Source: Streptomyces corallincola (GTDB taxonomy: Bacteria; Actinomycetota; Actinomycetes; Streptomycetales; Streptomycetaceae). Taken from it: a stretch of DNA of 64,000 bases. Within the stretch, counting starts at the first letter, position 1. Every line of letters starts with the position of its first letter. Below, in pieces: positions 7,842 to 20,712 of this stretch. The notes beneath the pieces were generated by a model that did not search any database, was not told where the DNA came from, and was given only the letters and a program-made list of their open reading frames with translations. A program made the position numbers and the translations under genes. The DNA is taken from NCBI RefSeq assembly GCF_019104725.1, contig NZ_JAHRXF010000012.1:1-64000 (forward strand), read 5' to 3'.

Positions 7842-9368
7842 ATGTCGCCCACACCGGAGAAGGCACCGCCCACGGAACACCACGACGAGGAGCAGCGGCT
7901 GCGTGAGCTGGGCTACCGCCCGGTGCTGGCCCGCCGGATGGGCGGGTTCGGGAACTTCGCCATCAGCTTCTCGGTGATCTCTATCCTGTCGGGCTGTATG
8001 ACGCTGTACGGCTTCGGCCTGAACACCGGCGGCCCGGCCGTGATGCTGTGGGGCTGGGCGGGCGTCGGCCTGTTCGTGCTGTTCGTCGGCATGGCGCTGG
8101 CCGAGGTGACCAGCGCCTACCCGACCTCGGGCGCGCTGTACTACATGGCGGACCGGCTCGGCGGGCGCCGCTGGGGCTGGTACACCGGCTGGCTGAACCT
8201 GCTGGGCCTACTCGGCGCGATAGCCGGGATCGACTACGGCGCGGCCCTGTTCGCCGGGGCGTTCGCCAACCTCCAGTGGGGCTTCGAGCCCACGCCGGGC
8301 AAGACGATGCTGATCTTCCTGGTGATCCTGATGTTGCACGCGGTGCTGAACCTGTTCGGGGTGAGCCTGGTCAGCCTGCTCAACTCGATCAGCGTCTGGT
8401 GGCACCTGGCCGGTGTCGCGCTGATCGTCGCCGTGCTGGCGATCGTCCCGGACCACCACCAGTCGGCGTCGTTCGTGTTCACCCACTTCGCCAACAACAC
8501 CGGCTGGTCGAGCCCGTTGTACGTGGCCGCGATCGGCCTGCTGCTCGCCCAGTACACGTTCTGCGGCTACGACGCCTCCGCCCACCTGTCGGAGGAGACC
8601 TCCAACGCGTCCGTCTCGGCCGCCAAGGGCATCGTGCGGGCGATCTGGGTGTCCTGGATCGCGGGCTTCGTGCTGCTGGCCGGTCTGACCTTCGCCATCC
8701 AGAACTACGACGCCACCCGCAACACCGCCACCGGCGTGCCCCCGGCGCAGATCCTGCTGGACGGTCTCGGCACCGACGGGGCGAGCGCGCTGCTGCTCGT
8801 CGTCATCGTCGCCCAGTTGTTCTGCGGCAACGCGGAGGTCGCGGCGGCCAGCCGGATGGTGTTCGCGTTCAGCCGGGACGGCGCGCTGCCCGGCTCGCAC
8901 CTGTGGCGCAAGGTGAGCACCCGCACCCAGACGCCGGTCGCCGCCGTCTGGCTGTCGGTGATCGTCGCGGGCGTCCTCGCCCTGCCGTCGCTGTACTCGG
9001 CCACCGCGTACGGCGCGGTGACCGCGATCAACGTCATCGGCATCACTCCGGCCTACGCGATCCCGGTGCTGCTGCGGCTGCGCGCGGGCGACCGGTTCCA
9101 GCCGGGTCCGTGGAGCCTGGGCCGCTGGAGCAAGCCGGTCGGCTGGATCGCGGTGGTCTGGGTGGCCTTCGTGACCGTGCTGTTCTGCCTGCCGCAGTCC
9201 TCGCCGGTCAACGTGGAGACCATGAACTACGCGGTCGTCGCCCTGGTCGTCGTCCTGGTGCTGGCCAGCGTCTGGTGGTACGTCGCCCGCCGCTCGTACG
9301 GCACCCCGACCACCGCCGCCTACGGCAGCGACCAGGACCAGGCCGAACTGGCCGAGGGCATCGTCTGA
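7842..9368 (+). CDS. APC-superfamily amino-acid permease
   Basis: A 508-residue polytopic transporter of the amino acid-polyamine-cation superfamily with about 12 membrane helices. The N-terminal stretch LRELGYRPVLARRMGGFGNFAISFSVISILSG and the following YPTSGALYYM motif match the GABA/choline/amino-acid permease branch (GabP-, Bat1- and Hnm1-like). It imports an amino acid or amine by proton symport; the substrate cannot be read from sequence. ATG 7842 has CCGGAGG nine bases upstream. The next gene (MscS) follows after a 215-base gap that contains a strong hairpin, so the permease is probably its own unit. Confidence 0.88.
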   Translation: MSPTPEKAPPTEHHDEEQRLRELGYRPVLARRMGGFGNFAISFSVISILSGCMTLYGFGLNTGGPAVMLWGWAGVGLFVLFVGMALAEVTSAYPTSGALYYMADRLGGRRWGWYTGWLNLLGLLGAIAGIDYGAALFAGAFANLQWGFEPTPGKTMLIFLVILMLHAVLNLFGVSLVSLLNSISVWWHLAGVALIVAVLAIVPDHHQSASFVFTHFANNTGWSSPLYVAAIGLLLAQYTFCGYDASAHLSEETSNASVSAAKGIVRAIWVSWIAGFVLLAGLTFAIQNYDATRNTATGVPPAQILLDGLGTDGASALLLVVIVAQLFCGNAEVAAASRMVFAFSRDGALPGSHLWRKVSTRTQTPVAAVWLSVIVAGVLALPSLYSATAYGAVTAINVIGITPAYAIPVLLRLRAGDRFQPGPWSLGRWSKPVGWIAVVWVAFVTVLFCLPQSSPVNVETMNYAVVALVVVLVLASVWWYVARRSYGTPTTAAYGSDQDQAELAEGIV

Positions 9369-9425
9369 GGGGCGTACGCGGAACACGTTCCGGTGCGAAC
9401 TCCCGTACCGGATACGGCAGGATGA

Positions 9426-9470
9426 GCGATCGCGCCGACCACCGCCGAGGGGCGGGGGCGGCGCGATCGC
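9426..9470 (+). terminator. Hairpin terminator after the permease
   Basis: A perfect 12-bp stem (GCGATCGCGCCG, 9426-9437, with its complement at 9459-9470) encloses a 21-base GC-rich loop that can pair further, and is followed by CGTTTCCC. It probably ends the permease transcript. Confidence 0.65.
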
Positions 9471-9583
9471 CGTTTCCCGGACGCGAAACGCCACCGGGGT
9501 CCTTCCGCACAGCGAACAGGTGACAACGTGCCGAGACATCGCACCGGGCCGCACCCGGCCCGCCGCAGCCCCGGAGGTGTGCG

Positions 9584-12968
<3,385 letters not shown>

Positions 12969-12989
12969 CGCCGGCCACCCCGTCCCGAC

Positions 12990-13026
12990 CTCCGCCCCCG
13001 CCCGGTTCCTCCGGCCGGGGGCGGAG
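12990..13026 (+). terminator. Terminator of isocitrate dehydrogenase
   Basis: An 11-bp outer stem (CTCCGCCCCCG with its complement at 13016-13026) plus a 4-bp inner stem with one mismatch and a 5-base loop, beginning 21 bases after the stop. No long T tract follows, as is usual in high-GC actinomycetes. Confidence 0.75.
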
Positions 13027-13196
13027 TCGTACGGGGCGGGCGGCGGGCCGCCGGGAAGCAGCTGCCACTGGAGGCGGAGTTGACCGTACGAGGAGGCCGA
13101 GCACCGGCCCGGTCGCGTACCGGAGGAACCCGCGGCGCGGGGCGTATGACACCGTGTCCGCACCACCCGCCTCCCCCCACCGCCCCGGGAGCCTCC

Positions 13197-13994
13197 GTGA
13201 CCGAGCCGCCGTCCTTCACGCTCCTCCCCGGCGCCCCAGAATCCCCCGTCCTCCTGCACGTCCCGCACTCCGCGCGCCGCGTCCCCACCGACGCCCGGGC
13301 GGGGATCGTGCTGGACGACGCCGCGCTGGACCGGGAACTGGACCACATCACCGACGCGCACACCGCCCTGCTCGCGGAGCGGGCGGCGGAACTGGCCCAC
13401 GGTGTGCCCTGGCGGTTCGTGAACGAGGTGTCACGGCTGGTCGTGGACCCGGAACGGTTCCCGGACGACCGGGAGGAGATGGCGGCCGTGGGAATGGGGG
13501 CCGTCTACACCCGGACCACTCAGCAGGGCGTGCTGCGGGCCGACGGGTACGCCCCGGAACCCCTGCTGGCCAGGTACTTCCGGCCGTACGCGGCTGCCAT
13601 GACGCAGGCCGTGGAGGAGCGGCTCGCGGCGGCCGGGCGGGCGGTGGTGATCGATGTGCACTCCTACCCGAGCGCCCCGCTGCCGTACGAACTGCACGGG
13701 TCCGGGCCGCGCCCGCCGGTGTGTCTCGGGACCGACCCGTTCCACACCCCGCCGGAGCTGCGGGACGCGGCACGCGCGGCGTTCGCGGAGTGCGGCGGTA
13801 CCGGGCTGGACAGCCCGTTCGCGGGGACGTACGTCCCGCTGGCGCACTACGGCCGCGACCGGCGGGTGAGCGCGCTGATGGTGGAGATCCGCCGGGACAC
13901 CTACATGACCGAGCCGGGCGGCCCGCCCGGACCGGGGCTGGACCGGCTCGCGGGGGCGCTGGCACGGCTCGTTGAGGCACTCCAGGGCCTGTGA
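13197..13994 (+). CDS. N-formylglutamate amidohydrolase family protein
   Basis: A 265-residue hydrolase of the HutG-type N-formylglutamate amidohydrolase family, which cleaves N-formyl-L-glutamate to formate and glutamate in one branch of histidine breakdown. Visible family features are [10 protein letters not shown] at the N-terminus, a metal-site segment [16 protein letters not shown] and the C-terminal [14 protein letters not shown]. No other hut genes are nearby, so the physiological substrate could differ. GTG 13197 is preceded by GGGAG. The frame is open upstream to 13080, but that part is Pro-rich and unlike the family. Confidence 0.82.
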   Translation: MTEPPSFTLLPGAPESPVLLHVPHSARRVPTDARAGIVLDDAALDRELDHITDAHTALLAERAAELAHGVPWRFVNEVSRLVVDPERFPDDREEMAAVGMGAVYTRTTQQGVLRADGYAPEPLLARYFRPYAAAMTQAVEERLAAAGRAVVIDVHSYPSAPLPYELHGSGPRPPVCLGTDPFHTPPELRDAARAAFAECGGTGLDSPFAGTYVPLAHYGRDRRVSALMVEIRRDTYMTEPGGPPGPGLDRLAGALARLVEALQGL

Positions 13995-14056
13995 GGACAC
14001 CTCCGGCTGGAGCACTCCGACAGGACAGCGCCCGGCGTGCGTACGAGGGTTGGGGC

Positions 14057-15283
14057 ATGACGGAGGAGACCATCACGCGCACCGCCCAGGACGCGCCGCC
14101 CGTACGGGAGTGGCCGACGCCGGACCTGGACGGCACCGACTTCGACCCGGTCCTCGCGTCGCTGATGCGCGAGGGCCCGCTGACCCGGATCACGCTGCCG
14201 TTCGGCGAGGGGTGGGCGTGGCTCGCCACCCGCCACGAGGACGTCAGGCTGGTCACCAACGACCCCCGGTTCAGCCGTACCGAGGTGACCCGCTGCCAGG
14301 TGACCCGGATGGCGCCGAACTTCGCGCCCCGGCCCGGCTCGCTGGCCTGGGCGGACCAGCCGGACCACAACCGGCTGCGCAAGGCGGTCGCCGGTGCCTT
14401 CACAGTGGGCGCGGCGAAGCGGCTGCGCCCGCGCGCCCAGGAGGTCCTGGACGATCTGGTGGACGCCGTGCTGCGCGAGGGTCCGCCCGCCGATCTGGTG
14501 GAACGCGTGCTGGAGCCGTTCCCGCTGACCGTGGTCAGCGAGGTGATGGGCGTGCCGCGCGCGGACCGGGACCGCGTGCACGACTGGACCCGGCAGATCA
14601 TCTCCACGGCGGGCGGCCCGGAGGCGGCGGGCCGCGCCAAGCAGGGGCTGTACGGCTGGATCACCGAGACCGTACGGGCCCGGCAGGACGGCACCGGGGA
14701 GGACGTGTACTCCCTGCTCGGCGCGGCCGTCGCGCGCGGCGACATCGCGGAGGAGGAGGCGGTCGGCCTCGCCGGGCCGCTCCAGATCGGCGGTGAGGCC
14801 GTCACCCACAACTGCGGTCAGATGCTGTTCCTGATCCTCACCCGGCCCGAACTGCTGGAGCGGGTCCGCTCCCGCCCGGCGGAGCGCGGCCCGGTCCTCG
14901 ACGAGCTGCTGCGGTACATCCCGCACCGCAGCACGGTCGGGCTGGCCCGGATCGCGCTGGAGGACGTGGAGCTGGGCGGGCAGCGGATCGCGGCGGGCGA
15001 GCCGGTGTACGTCTCCTATCTGGCCGCCAACCGCGATCCGGCCGTCTTCCCCGACCCGGACCGGATCGACCCGGACCGGGGGGACAACCCGCATCTGGCC
15101 TTCGGCCACGGCGCCCACTACTGCACGGGCGCGGTCCTCGCCCGGATGCAGACGGAGCTGCTGGTGGACACCCTGCTGGACCGGTTGCCGGGGCTGCGGC
15201 TCGCGGTCCCGGCGGAGGCCGTCGAGTGGCGGCACCGGACGATGATCCGGGGCCCGCGGACCCTCCCGGTCACCTGGGGGTAG
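14057..15283 (+). CDS. Cytochrome P450
   Basis: A 408-residue soluble bacterial P450. The haem-ligand loop is FGHGAHYCTG with Cys356 as ligand; the K-helix ExxR is present as ELLR. The I-helix oxygen-activation segment reads GGEAVT instead of AGxET, so the usual acidic residue sits one place early. That variant occurs in some actinomycete biosynthetic P450s. No ferredoxin or reductase gene is adjacent and no biosynthetic cluster is visible, so redox partners and substrate are unknown. ATG 14057 lies 62 bases after the amidohydrolase stop; AGGG is the nearest ribosome-site-like sequence. Confidence 0.9.
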   Translation: MTEETITRTAQDAPPVREWPTPDLDGTDFDPVLASLMREGPLTRITLPFGEGWAWLATRHEDVRLVTNDPRFSRTEVTRCQVTRMAPNFAPRPGSLAWADQPDHNRLRKAVAGAFTVGAAKRLRPRAQEVLDDLVDAVLREGPPADLVERVLEPFPLTVVSEVMGVPRADRDRVHDWTRQIISTAGGPEAAGRAKQGLYGWITETVRARQDGTGEDVYSLLGAAVARGDIAEEEAVGLAGPLQIGGEAVTHNCGQMLFLILTRPELLERVRSRPAERGPVLDELLRYIPHRSTVGLARIALEDVELGGQRIAAGEPVYVSYLAANRDPAVFPDPDRIDPDRGDNPHLAFGHGAHYCTGAVLARMQTELLVDTLLDRLPGLRLAVPAEAVEWRHRTMIRGPRTLPVTWG

Positions 15284-15395
15284 CCGTCCGGCCGGGGCGG
15301 GCCGAGGAGTCGCCCCACCACCGCCCAACCGTACGAGTAGCATGACCCTTACACCCTTTTTGTCCGCTCCGCCGTCCCTCCCCCGAGGAGTACGC

Positions 15396-15872
15396 ATGAG
15401 CAGCGAACCCGAGCCGATCAGTACGGCCGCGCAGCGGGCGATCGAGCAGGAGCTGGCCGAGGCGCGCGCGGAACGCGCGAAGGTGGCCGCGACACTCCGC
15501 GACGACGACGCCCTGACCGGTGACATGGCGGACGGCGCCGACGAGTTGCAGCGCGCCGGTGACGTGTCCCGACTCGACGCCAGGATCGAGGAGTTGACCA
15601 CCCGGCTGCGACAGGCGGCCGACGCGGGACCGCCCGCCACCGACGAAGTGGGCGTCGGCAGCACCGTGACCGTCCGCTTCGGCGACGGCACCCGGGAGAC
15701 GGTCCAGATCGGCGCCACGGCGGCCGTCCTGGACCAGACCCTGGTCACCCTGGTCACCGCCGACAGCCCCCTCGGCAGCGCCCTGCTCGGCCACCACGCG
15801 GGCGACTCGGTGAGTTACGACGCCCCCGAGGGCCGCGCCACGGTCTCGGTGGTGTCCCTGGGCGGCACGTAG
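15396..15872 (+). CDS. GreA/GreB-family elongation-factor-like protein
   Basis: A 158-residue protein with the two-part GreA layout: an N-terminal coiled coil (ISTAAQRAIEQELAEARAERAKVAATL through about residue 75) and a C-terminal FKBP-like domain (GVGSTVTVRFGDGT ... SPLGSALLGHHAGDSVSY). Gre factors insert their coiled coil into the RNA polymerase secondary channel and stimulate transcript cleavage. The tip carries acidic residues (DDDALTGDMADGADE), so cleavage activity is possible. It is a divergent copy and could instead be a regulator of polymerase, as several actinobacterial Gre paralogues are. ATG 15396 has CGAGGAG upstream. A possible -10 (TAGCAT) lies near 15338. Confidence 0.82.
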   Translation: MSSEPEPISTAAQRAIEQELAEARAERAKVAATLRDDDALTGDMADGADELQRAGDVSRLDARIEELTTRLRQAADAGPPATDEVGVGSTVTVRFGDGTRETVQIGATAAVLDQTLVTLVTADSPLGSALLGHHAGDSVSYDAPEGRATVSVVSLGGT

Positions 15873-15912
15873 GGGCGATCCCCGAGCCGCCCCCGAGAGA
15901 TCCCGTCAGCGG

Positions 15913-16869
15913 TCAGCCCTGGCCGGGCGCGGGCGGCAGGTCGTCCAGGAAGGTCGCCGTCGGCACATGGAACAGACACCCCGTGACGGCGGTCGAGAAG
16001 TCGAGGATACGGTCGTGGGCGGCGTCGCCGTCCCCCAGGAACATGTTGCGCAGCATCTGCTCGGTGACGTCCGGTGTCCGCGCGTACCCGATGAAGTACG
16101 TTCCGAACTCCCCCTGCCCCAGGGTGCCGAACGGCATGTTCTCGCGGACGATCTTGCGCTCGTTGCCGTGCTCGTCCTCGATGGTGTTGAGGGCGACGTG
16201 CGAGTCGGCGGGCTTGATCTCGTCGGAGAGTTCGACGTTGGCCAGCTTGGTCCGCCCGATCACACCTTCCTGGCCCTCGACGGTGAGCGCGTTCCAGGCG
16301 GCCATGTCGTGCAGGTACTTCTGGACGATGACATAGCTGCCGCCCGCGAAGTCCGGGTCCTCGTCGCCGACGTACACGGATTCGGTGGCGAGCCGCCCGT
16401 CAGGGTTCTCGCTGCCGTCCACGAAGCCGAGCAGGTCGCGTTCGTCGAAGTACTTGAACGCCTGGACCTCGTCCACCACGGTGGCCGCGCCGCGCAGCCG
16501 GTCGGTGAACAGCCGGGCCAGCTCGAAGCAGAGGTCCATGTGCCGGGCCCGTACGTGGAACAGCAGGTCACCGGGGGTGGAGGGGGCGTGGTGCCGGTCG
16601 CCGCGCAGCTCGCGGAAGGGGTGCAGTTCCTTGGGGCGCGGGCCGACGAACAGCCGGTCCCACGCCTCCGCGCCGATGCCGACGACGCAGCTCAACTCCT
16701 CACCGGGCGCGCGGAAGGCGACCGAGCGGCACAGTCCGGCGGAGTCCTCCAGCAGATCGCGGACCGTCTCCTCGCCACCGGGGTCGATGGTGACCGTGAG
16801 GAACACGGCGGTGCGGGCGGGCTCGACGATCACGGGCTGGGAATCCACCACGGGCTGCGAATCGACCAC
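15913..16869 (-). CDS. Dyp-type haem peroxidase
   Basis: A 318-residue dye-decolourising peroxidase. The family motif GxxDG is present as GFVDGSENP (148-156), which supplies the distal Asp; KPADSHVALNT carries the likely proximal haem His, and IVRENMPFG the distal Arg. No Tat signal is present, fitting the cytosolic B-type subgroup, some members of which are encapsulin cargo; no encapsulin gene is visible here. GTG 16869 follows AGGAGGAGG at good spacing and is preferred over an ATG 42 bases upstream. The protein opens with a short repeat, VVDSQP twice. Confidence 0.9.
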   Translation of the reverse strand: MVDSQPVVDSQPVIVEPARTAVFLTVTIDPGGEETVRDLLEDSAGLCRSVAFRAPGEELSCVVGIGAEAWDRLFVGPRPKELHPFRELRGDRHHAPSTPGDLLFHVRARHMDLCFELARLFTDRLRGAATVVDEVQAFKYFDERDLLGFVDGSENPDGRLATESVYVGDEDPDFAGGSYVIVQKYLHDMAAWNALTVEGQEGVIGRTKLANVELSDEIKPADSHVALNTIEDEHGNERKIVRENMPFGTLGQGEFGTYFIGYARTPDVTEQMLRNMFLGDGDAAHDRILDFSTAVTGCLFHVPTATFLDDLPPAPGQG

Positions 16870-17118
16870 GGCGCGGCCTCCTCCTGAGTGTGCGGCTGTC
16901 ACCTCGGGCACGACTGTCGGGCGGCGCGGAGGCCGCCGTCGTTGCCCTCATCCTGCCGCCTTCCGTATGAATCCGCACATAAAAGGCGAAAGATTCCGGC
17001 CATGTTCGCGGGCGGTCCGTTCAACCGTCGCAGCGGCACGACGTCGTGTGCCGGAGCGCGGGCGCGTCGCCGGGGTCCGTCGATCCGGTCGGCCGGGCCG
17101 TCGGGGTATAAACCGACC

Positions 17119-18861
17119 ATGCCGGGATTGCGCCGATTCACCCATCGTCCGCGCCGTGACGGCGACAGAGCACGCCACGCACCCGTGTCCGTCGCCGGTG
17201 TGTGGCGTGCCCTGTCGCCGCGCGGCGCGCTGGCCCTGCGCGCGGTGGACGGCGCGCTGCTGTTCGCCGTACGGGCCGCGCTGGCGATGGGCCTGATCGC
17301 CGTACCGCTCACGGCGACGGGCCGCCCCGATCTCGCGGTGTACGCCATGCTCGGCTCGTTCACCACCACGTTCGGCCGGAACATGCCCTACGGCCGCCGG
17401 GCGCGGGTGCTCGCGGTGGCGGCCCTGGCCATGACCGCGTGCGTGGGCGGGGGTTCGGCGCTGGCGGCCTGGGCCGGACCGGACCGCAGCGCGCCGGGCG
17501 TGGCCGTCGTGGTCGCCGCGACGGCACTGGTGGCGGGCGGCGCGAAGCTGGCGTGCGACGCGGCACGGCTGACCGGACTGGGCGCGGTGCTGCTGCTGTT
17601 CTCGTTCGCGGTGTCGGCCAACGCGCCGTCCCCCTGGAGCGAGGTGCCCTACCGCACGGCGCTCGCCGCGTCCGGCGCGGCCCTGGCCTGGCTGCTGGCC
17701 CTCTCGGGCCGACTGGTCCATCCCGAGCGCCCGCAGCGGCTCGCGGTCGCGTCGGCGCTGCGCAGGCTCGCGGAGCTGCTGGAGGCGGCGGAGGCGGGGC
17801 CGGTTCCGGCGCGCGTCCGGCACGGGGCGACGGTGGCGGTGCTCCGGGCGTACGCGTGTCTGGAGGAGCGCCCGCCGGACGCTCCGGGCACGCCCCGACC
17901 CGCGCGCGGGCAGGCGGTGTTCACCTGTCTGACCGACCTGTCCTGGACGCTGCTGGTCGGCACGGCGGGCGGGATTCCGGCGGCGTCGGGCACCGCGCGC
18001 TCGCTGCGGTGCCAGGCCGCCCTGCTCACGGCCCGGCACCGCCGCACCCCGGACGTCCTGCCGGAACTGCGGCGCGTGCCCGCCGCTCCGGCAGTCGCGC
18101 CCCGCGCCACGGAACTCCTGACCGGCCGCCGCCGCCGCGTCCGGGCGGACCGTCTCGCCGTGCTCGCCGTCCCCGCGCTGCGGATGGCGCTCGGTACGGC
18201 AGTGGCGGGCGGCATCGCGGCGGCGCTGAACCTGGAACACGGTTACTGGGCCTCGATCTCGGCCGCGGCCGTGCTGCACTCGGTCAACCTGCGGACGACG
18301 GCACAGCGCGCGGTCCAACGCGTCCTCGGCACCAGTGCCGGACTCCTGATCGCCCTCGGCGTCCTGGCGGCCGACCTGCGCCCGGTGGTACTCGCGCTGG
18401 TCATCGTCGCGCTGGAATTCCTGCTGGAGTACGTCGTCCCGCGCAACTACGGCCTGGGCGTGGTGTTCCTGACCCCGATGGCCCTCCTCATGAGCGATCT
18501 GGCGGCCCCCTCCCCCGCCGGTCAGCTGGTCGTGGACCGGGTACTCGGCAGCGTCGTCGGTATCGGTACGGGTCTGCTGTGCGCGCTCCTCGTGGTCCAC
18601 GACCGGGCCGCCGTCCGCGTGGACCGGGCGCTGTCCGCCTGCCGGGCGGCGGTGTCGGAGGCCGAGCGGACCCTCTCCGGCGCGACCGGCGCACCCTCTT
18701 CCCTGGTTCAGGCCCGACTGGCCACCGCCGCCGTCGAACTCCGCGACGCGGACGACGCGGCGGCGGGCGAACTCTGGCCCGCGGGCATCGACCCCACGGA
18801 ACTGGCGGCGACGGAGCAGCGGGCGTACGAACTGCTGGCCCGGCTGCACCACCGAACGTAG
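17119..18861 (+). CDS. FUSC-family membrane protein (aromatic acid exporter-like)
   Basis: A 580-residue integral membrane protein made of two similar halves, each a bundle of about five or six helices followed by a cytosolic stretch, as in fusaric-acid-resistance and p-hydroxybenzoate efflux proteins. The second half shows the conserved GYWASISAAAVLHSVNLRTTAQRAVQRVLGT block typical of FUSC_2 domains. It likely exports hydrophobic or aromatic acids. ATG 17119 is chosen because the codons before it lack coding bias. It is divergent from the Dyp peroxidase; the 248-base gap between them presumably holds both promoters, but I cannot assign boxes with confidence. Confidence 0.8.
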   Translation: MPGLRRFTHRPRRDGDRARHAPVSVAGVWRALSPRGALALRAVDGALLFAVRAALAMGLIAVPLTATGRPDLAVYAMLGSFTTTFGRNMPYGRRARVLAVAALAMTACVGGGSALAAWAGPDRSAPGVAVVVAATALVAGGAKLACDAARLTGLGAVLLLFSFAVSANAPSPWSEVPYRTALAASGAALAWLLALSGRLVHPERPQRLAVASALRRLAELLEAAEAGPVPARVRHGATVAVLRAYACLEERPPDAPGTPRPARGQAVFTCLTDLSWTLLVGTAGGIPAASGTARSLRCQAALLTARHRRTPDVLPELRRVPAAPAVAPRATELLTGRRRRVRADRLAVLAVPALRMALGTAVAGGIAAALNLEHGYWASISAAAVLHSVNLRTTAQRAVQRVLGTSAGLLIALGVLAADLRPVVLALVIVALEFLLEYVVPRNYGLGVVFLTPMALLMSDLAAPSPAGQLVVDRVLGSVVGIGTGLLCALLVVHDRAAVRVDRALSACRAAVSEAERTLSGATGAPSSLVQARLATAAVELRDADDAAAGELWPAGIDPTELAATEQRAYELLARLHHRT

Positions 18862-18909
18862 CCCCGGCACGCCCACCGTGTGCGGCGGTGTGTGTGCGGC
18901 GGTGTGTGT

Positions 18910-18942
18910 GGGCCGGTACCGGAACGGTTCCGGTACCGGCCC
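18910..18942. terminator. Bidirectional hairpin between FUSC and P450 genes
   Basis: A perfect inverted repeat of 16 bases (GGGCCGGTACCGGAAC and complement) around a single G lies in the 112-base gap between two convergent genes. It is preceded by two copies of a GTGTGCGGCGGT repeat. A terminator serving both strands is the simplest reading. Confidence 0.6.
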
Positions 18943-18973
18943 CGGTGGTCGGTCCGGTGCCGGACCGGTCACC

Positions 18974-20230
18974 TCACCGCAGCCGGACCGGCAGCGCCGT
19001 CACGCCGTTGATCGCCGGGGAGACCAGGAACTCCAGTTCCTGTGCGGGGACCGCGAGGTTCAGGTCCGGGTAGCGGGTGAAGAGTTCACGCAGGGCGACG
19101 GTGCCCTCCAGGCGGGCCAGCGGGGCGCCGACGCAGAGGTGCGGACCGGCGCCGAAGGCGAGGTGGCCCTTGTGACTGCGGGTGACGTCGTAGCGGGTGG
19201 GCCCCGACTGGAAACCGCCGTCACGGTCGGAGGCGGCCAGCAGCACGATGATGGGCTCGCCCTCGCGGATCGGGATGCCCAGGATCTCGGTGTCCTGGAG
19301 CGCGAACCTCATGTACAGATTGCGCTGCGGCCCGTCCCAGGAGAGCCCGGCTTCCAGCGCGGCCGACCACTCGTGGACGCCGTCGCGCACCAGGGCGAGC
19401 TGGTCGGGGTGGGTGAGCAGCGCGTGCACCGTGTTGGTGAGCGCGTTGAGGACCGTCTCGTGCCCGGCGATCAGCACGATCTGGAGGGTGTCGAGCAGTT
19501 CCTTCTCGGTGAGCCGGTCCGTGCCCTCCTCCCGGACGGCGGCGAGATCGCTAGTCAGGTCGTCGCCGGGAACCGCGCGCTTGGCCTCGACGAGCCGTGC
19601 CAGGTCGGCGATCAGCCCCTCGGCCGCCGCCTGGCGCTCCGTGTCCGGGCCCGCGAGGCTGAGCATCCCCGCGTAGTGGTCGCGCAGCGAGTTCTGCTGC
19701 TCGGCGTCGGAGATCCCGAACAGCTCGCAGATGATCCGCAGCGCCAGCGGGTGGGCGAACCGCTCCTTCAGGTCCACGACACCGTCCGGCGCCGCCTCGG
19801 CCAACACCGCTATCTCGTCGAGGAGTTCGCGCGTCAGCTGCTCGATGCGCGGGGTGAGCGCGGCCACCCGCCGGGCGGTGAACGCCGGGACCACCGCGCG
19901 CCGCAGCCGCCGGTGGTCGGCGCCGTCGGCAAACAGCATCGACTCCCCGACGACGAACGGCAGCAGCGGCCAGCCCGCCGGAATCTCACCGCGCCGGAGA
20001 GCGCCCCAGTGCGCGGAGTTCTTCGCCAGGTGCGGGTGGTGCTCCAGTACGATCCGGCTCGCCTCGTGGGTGGTGGTCGCCCACACCCGAACGTCGTCCT
20101 GGAGCGAGACGGGCACCAACGGGCCGTAGCGGCGCAGCAGTTGACCCTCGGCATGGGTGGGCAGCAGTGGATTGAGCGGCAGCATCGGCTCGTCCAGGGT
20201 GAGTCTGCTTCCTTCGGAAAGCACGCTCAT
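18974..20230 (-). CDS. Cytochrome P450 lacking the ExxR motif (CYP157-like)
   Basis: A 418-residue P450 with a canonical haem loop FGAGPHLCVG (Cys366) and a canonical I-helix AGHETV (255-260). The K-helix, however, reads EAGLSW (293-298): where other P450s have ExxR, this has Ala294 and Ser297. Loss of this otherwise near-universal motif is known for the actinomycete CYP157 family, whose S. coelicolor member CYP157C1 has EQSLW. CYP157 genes usually lie in conservon operons with a sensor kinase-like protein, roadblock protein, DUF742 and GTPase; none of these is adjacent here. The ATG has CCGAGGGAG upstream. Function is unknown; family placement is my inference. Confidence 0.88.
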   Translation of the reverse strand: MSVLSEGSRLTLDEPMLPLNPLLPTHAEGQLLRRYGPLVPVSLQDDVRVWATTTHEASRIVLEHHPHLAKNSAHWGALRRGEIPAGWPLLPFVVGESMLFADGADHRRLRRAVVPAFTARRVAALTPRIEQLTRELLDEIAVLAEAAPDGVVDLKERFAHPLALRIICELFGISDAEQQNSLRDHYAGMLSLAGPDTERQAAAEGLIADLARLVEAKRAVPGDDLTSDLAAVREEGTDRLTEKELLDTLQIVLIAGHETVLNALTNTVHALLTHPDQLALVRDGVHEWSAALEAGLSWDGPQRNLYMRFALQDTEILGIPIREGEPIIVLLAASDRDGGFQSGPTRYDVTRSHKGHLAFGAGPHLCVGAPLARLEGTVALRELFTRYPDLNLAVPAQELEFLVSPAINGVTALPVRLR

Positions 20231-20712
20231 GGGCGTTCATGCTCCCTCGGTCAGGAGATCGGCAACACTCAGTGGCGGGCGGCACCCGGATCGGCGCCGG
20301 TCAGGGGGCAGGACGGCCCGGCCGTCCGGTCGTACGCGAGGCGGACGCCTCCTCCTCGGGCAGCGACCGCACCTCATGGGGCATCCAGACCTCACGGCCC
20401 GTGCGCGCACATGGCGGCACGGTGCGGGTGGGTCGCGGGCGCTGCCGAAGCACGGAACCGCCGCTCGAACGGACGGTGTTGACGGTCTGCGGTGCGCCGG
20501 GAGGGCAGTACAACGGCCAAGAAGCACCACCCATCACGGTGTCCGGCGAACGAATGACTTCGCGGCTCGGGCGGACCGCCTCGATAAAGGGCGCCCGTGG
20601 TGTTCACGCGTGTACGGGTGATAAAAGTTCACATGTCTTTGAACGGGTTTGCTCGGAGTGGGGACGAGGCGCCCGCCCCGTCCCGACCGGGTACCCGAAC
20701 GCCCGCCCGGAC
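20231..20712. other. Intergenic region, no gene supported
   Basis: These 482 bases lie between two minus-strand genes. Several short frames exist but none has both coding bias and a ribosome site. An AT-richer patch at about 20590-20660 could hold the P450 promoter, though it is about 400 bases from the P450 start. Confidence 0.5.

Noticed and set aside
20301..20537. A 78-codon minus-strand ORF upstream of the ExxR-less P450
   Set aside because: Considered as a possible partner gene of the P450, but there is no ribosome site and no recognisable conservon family.
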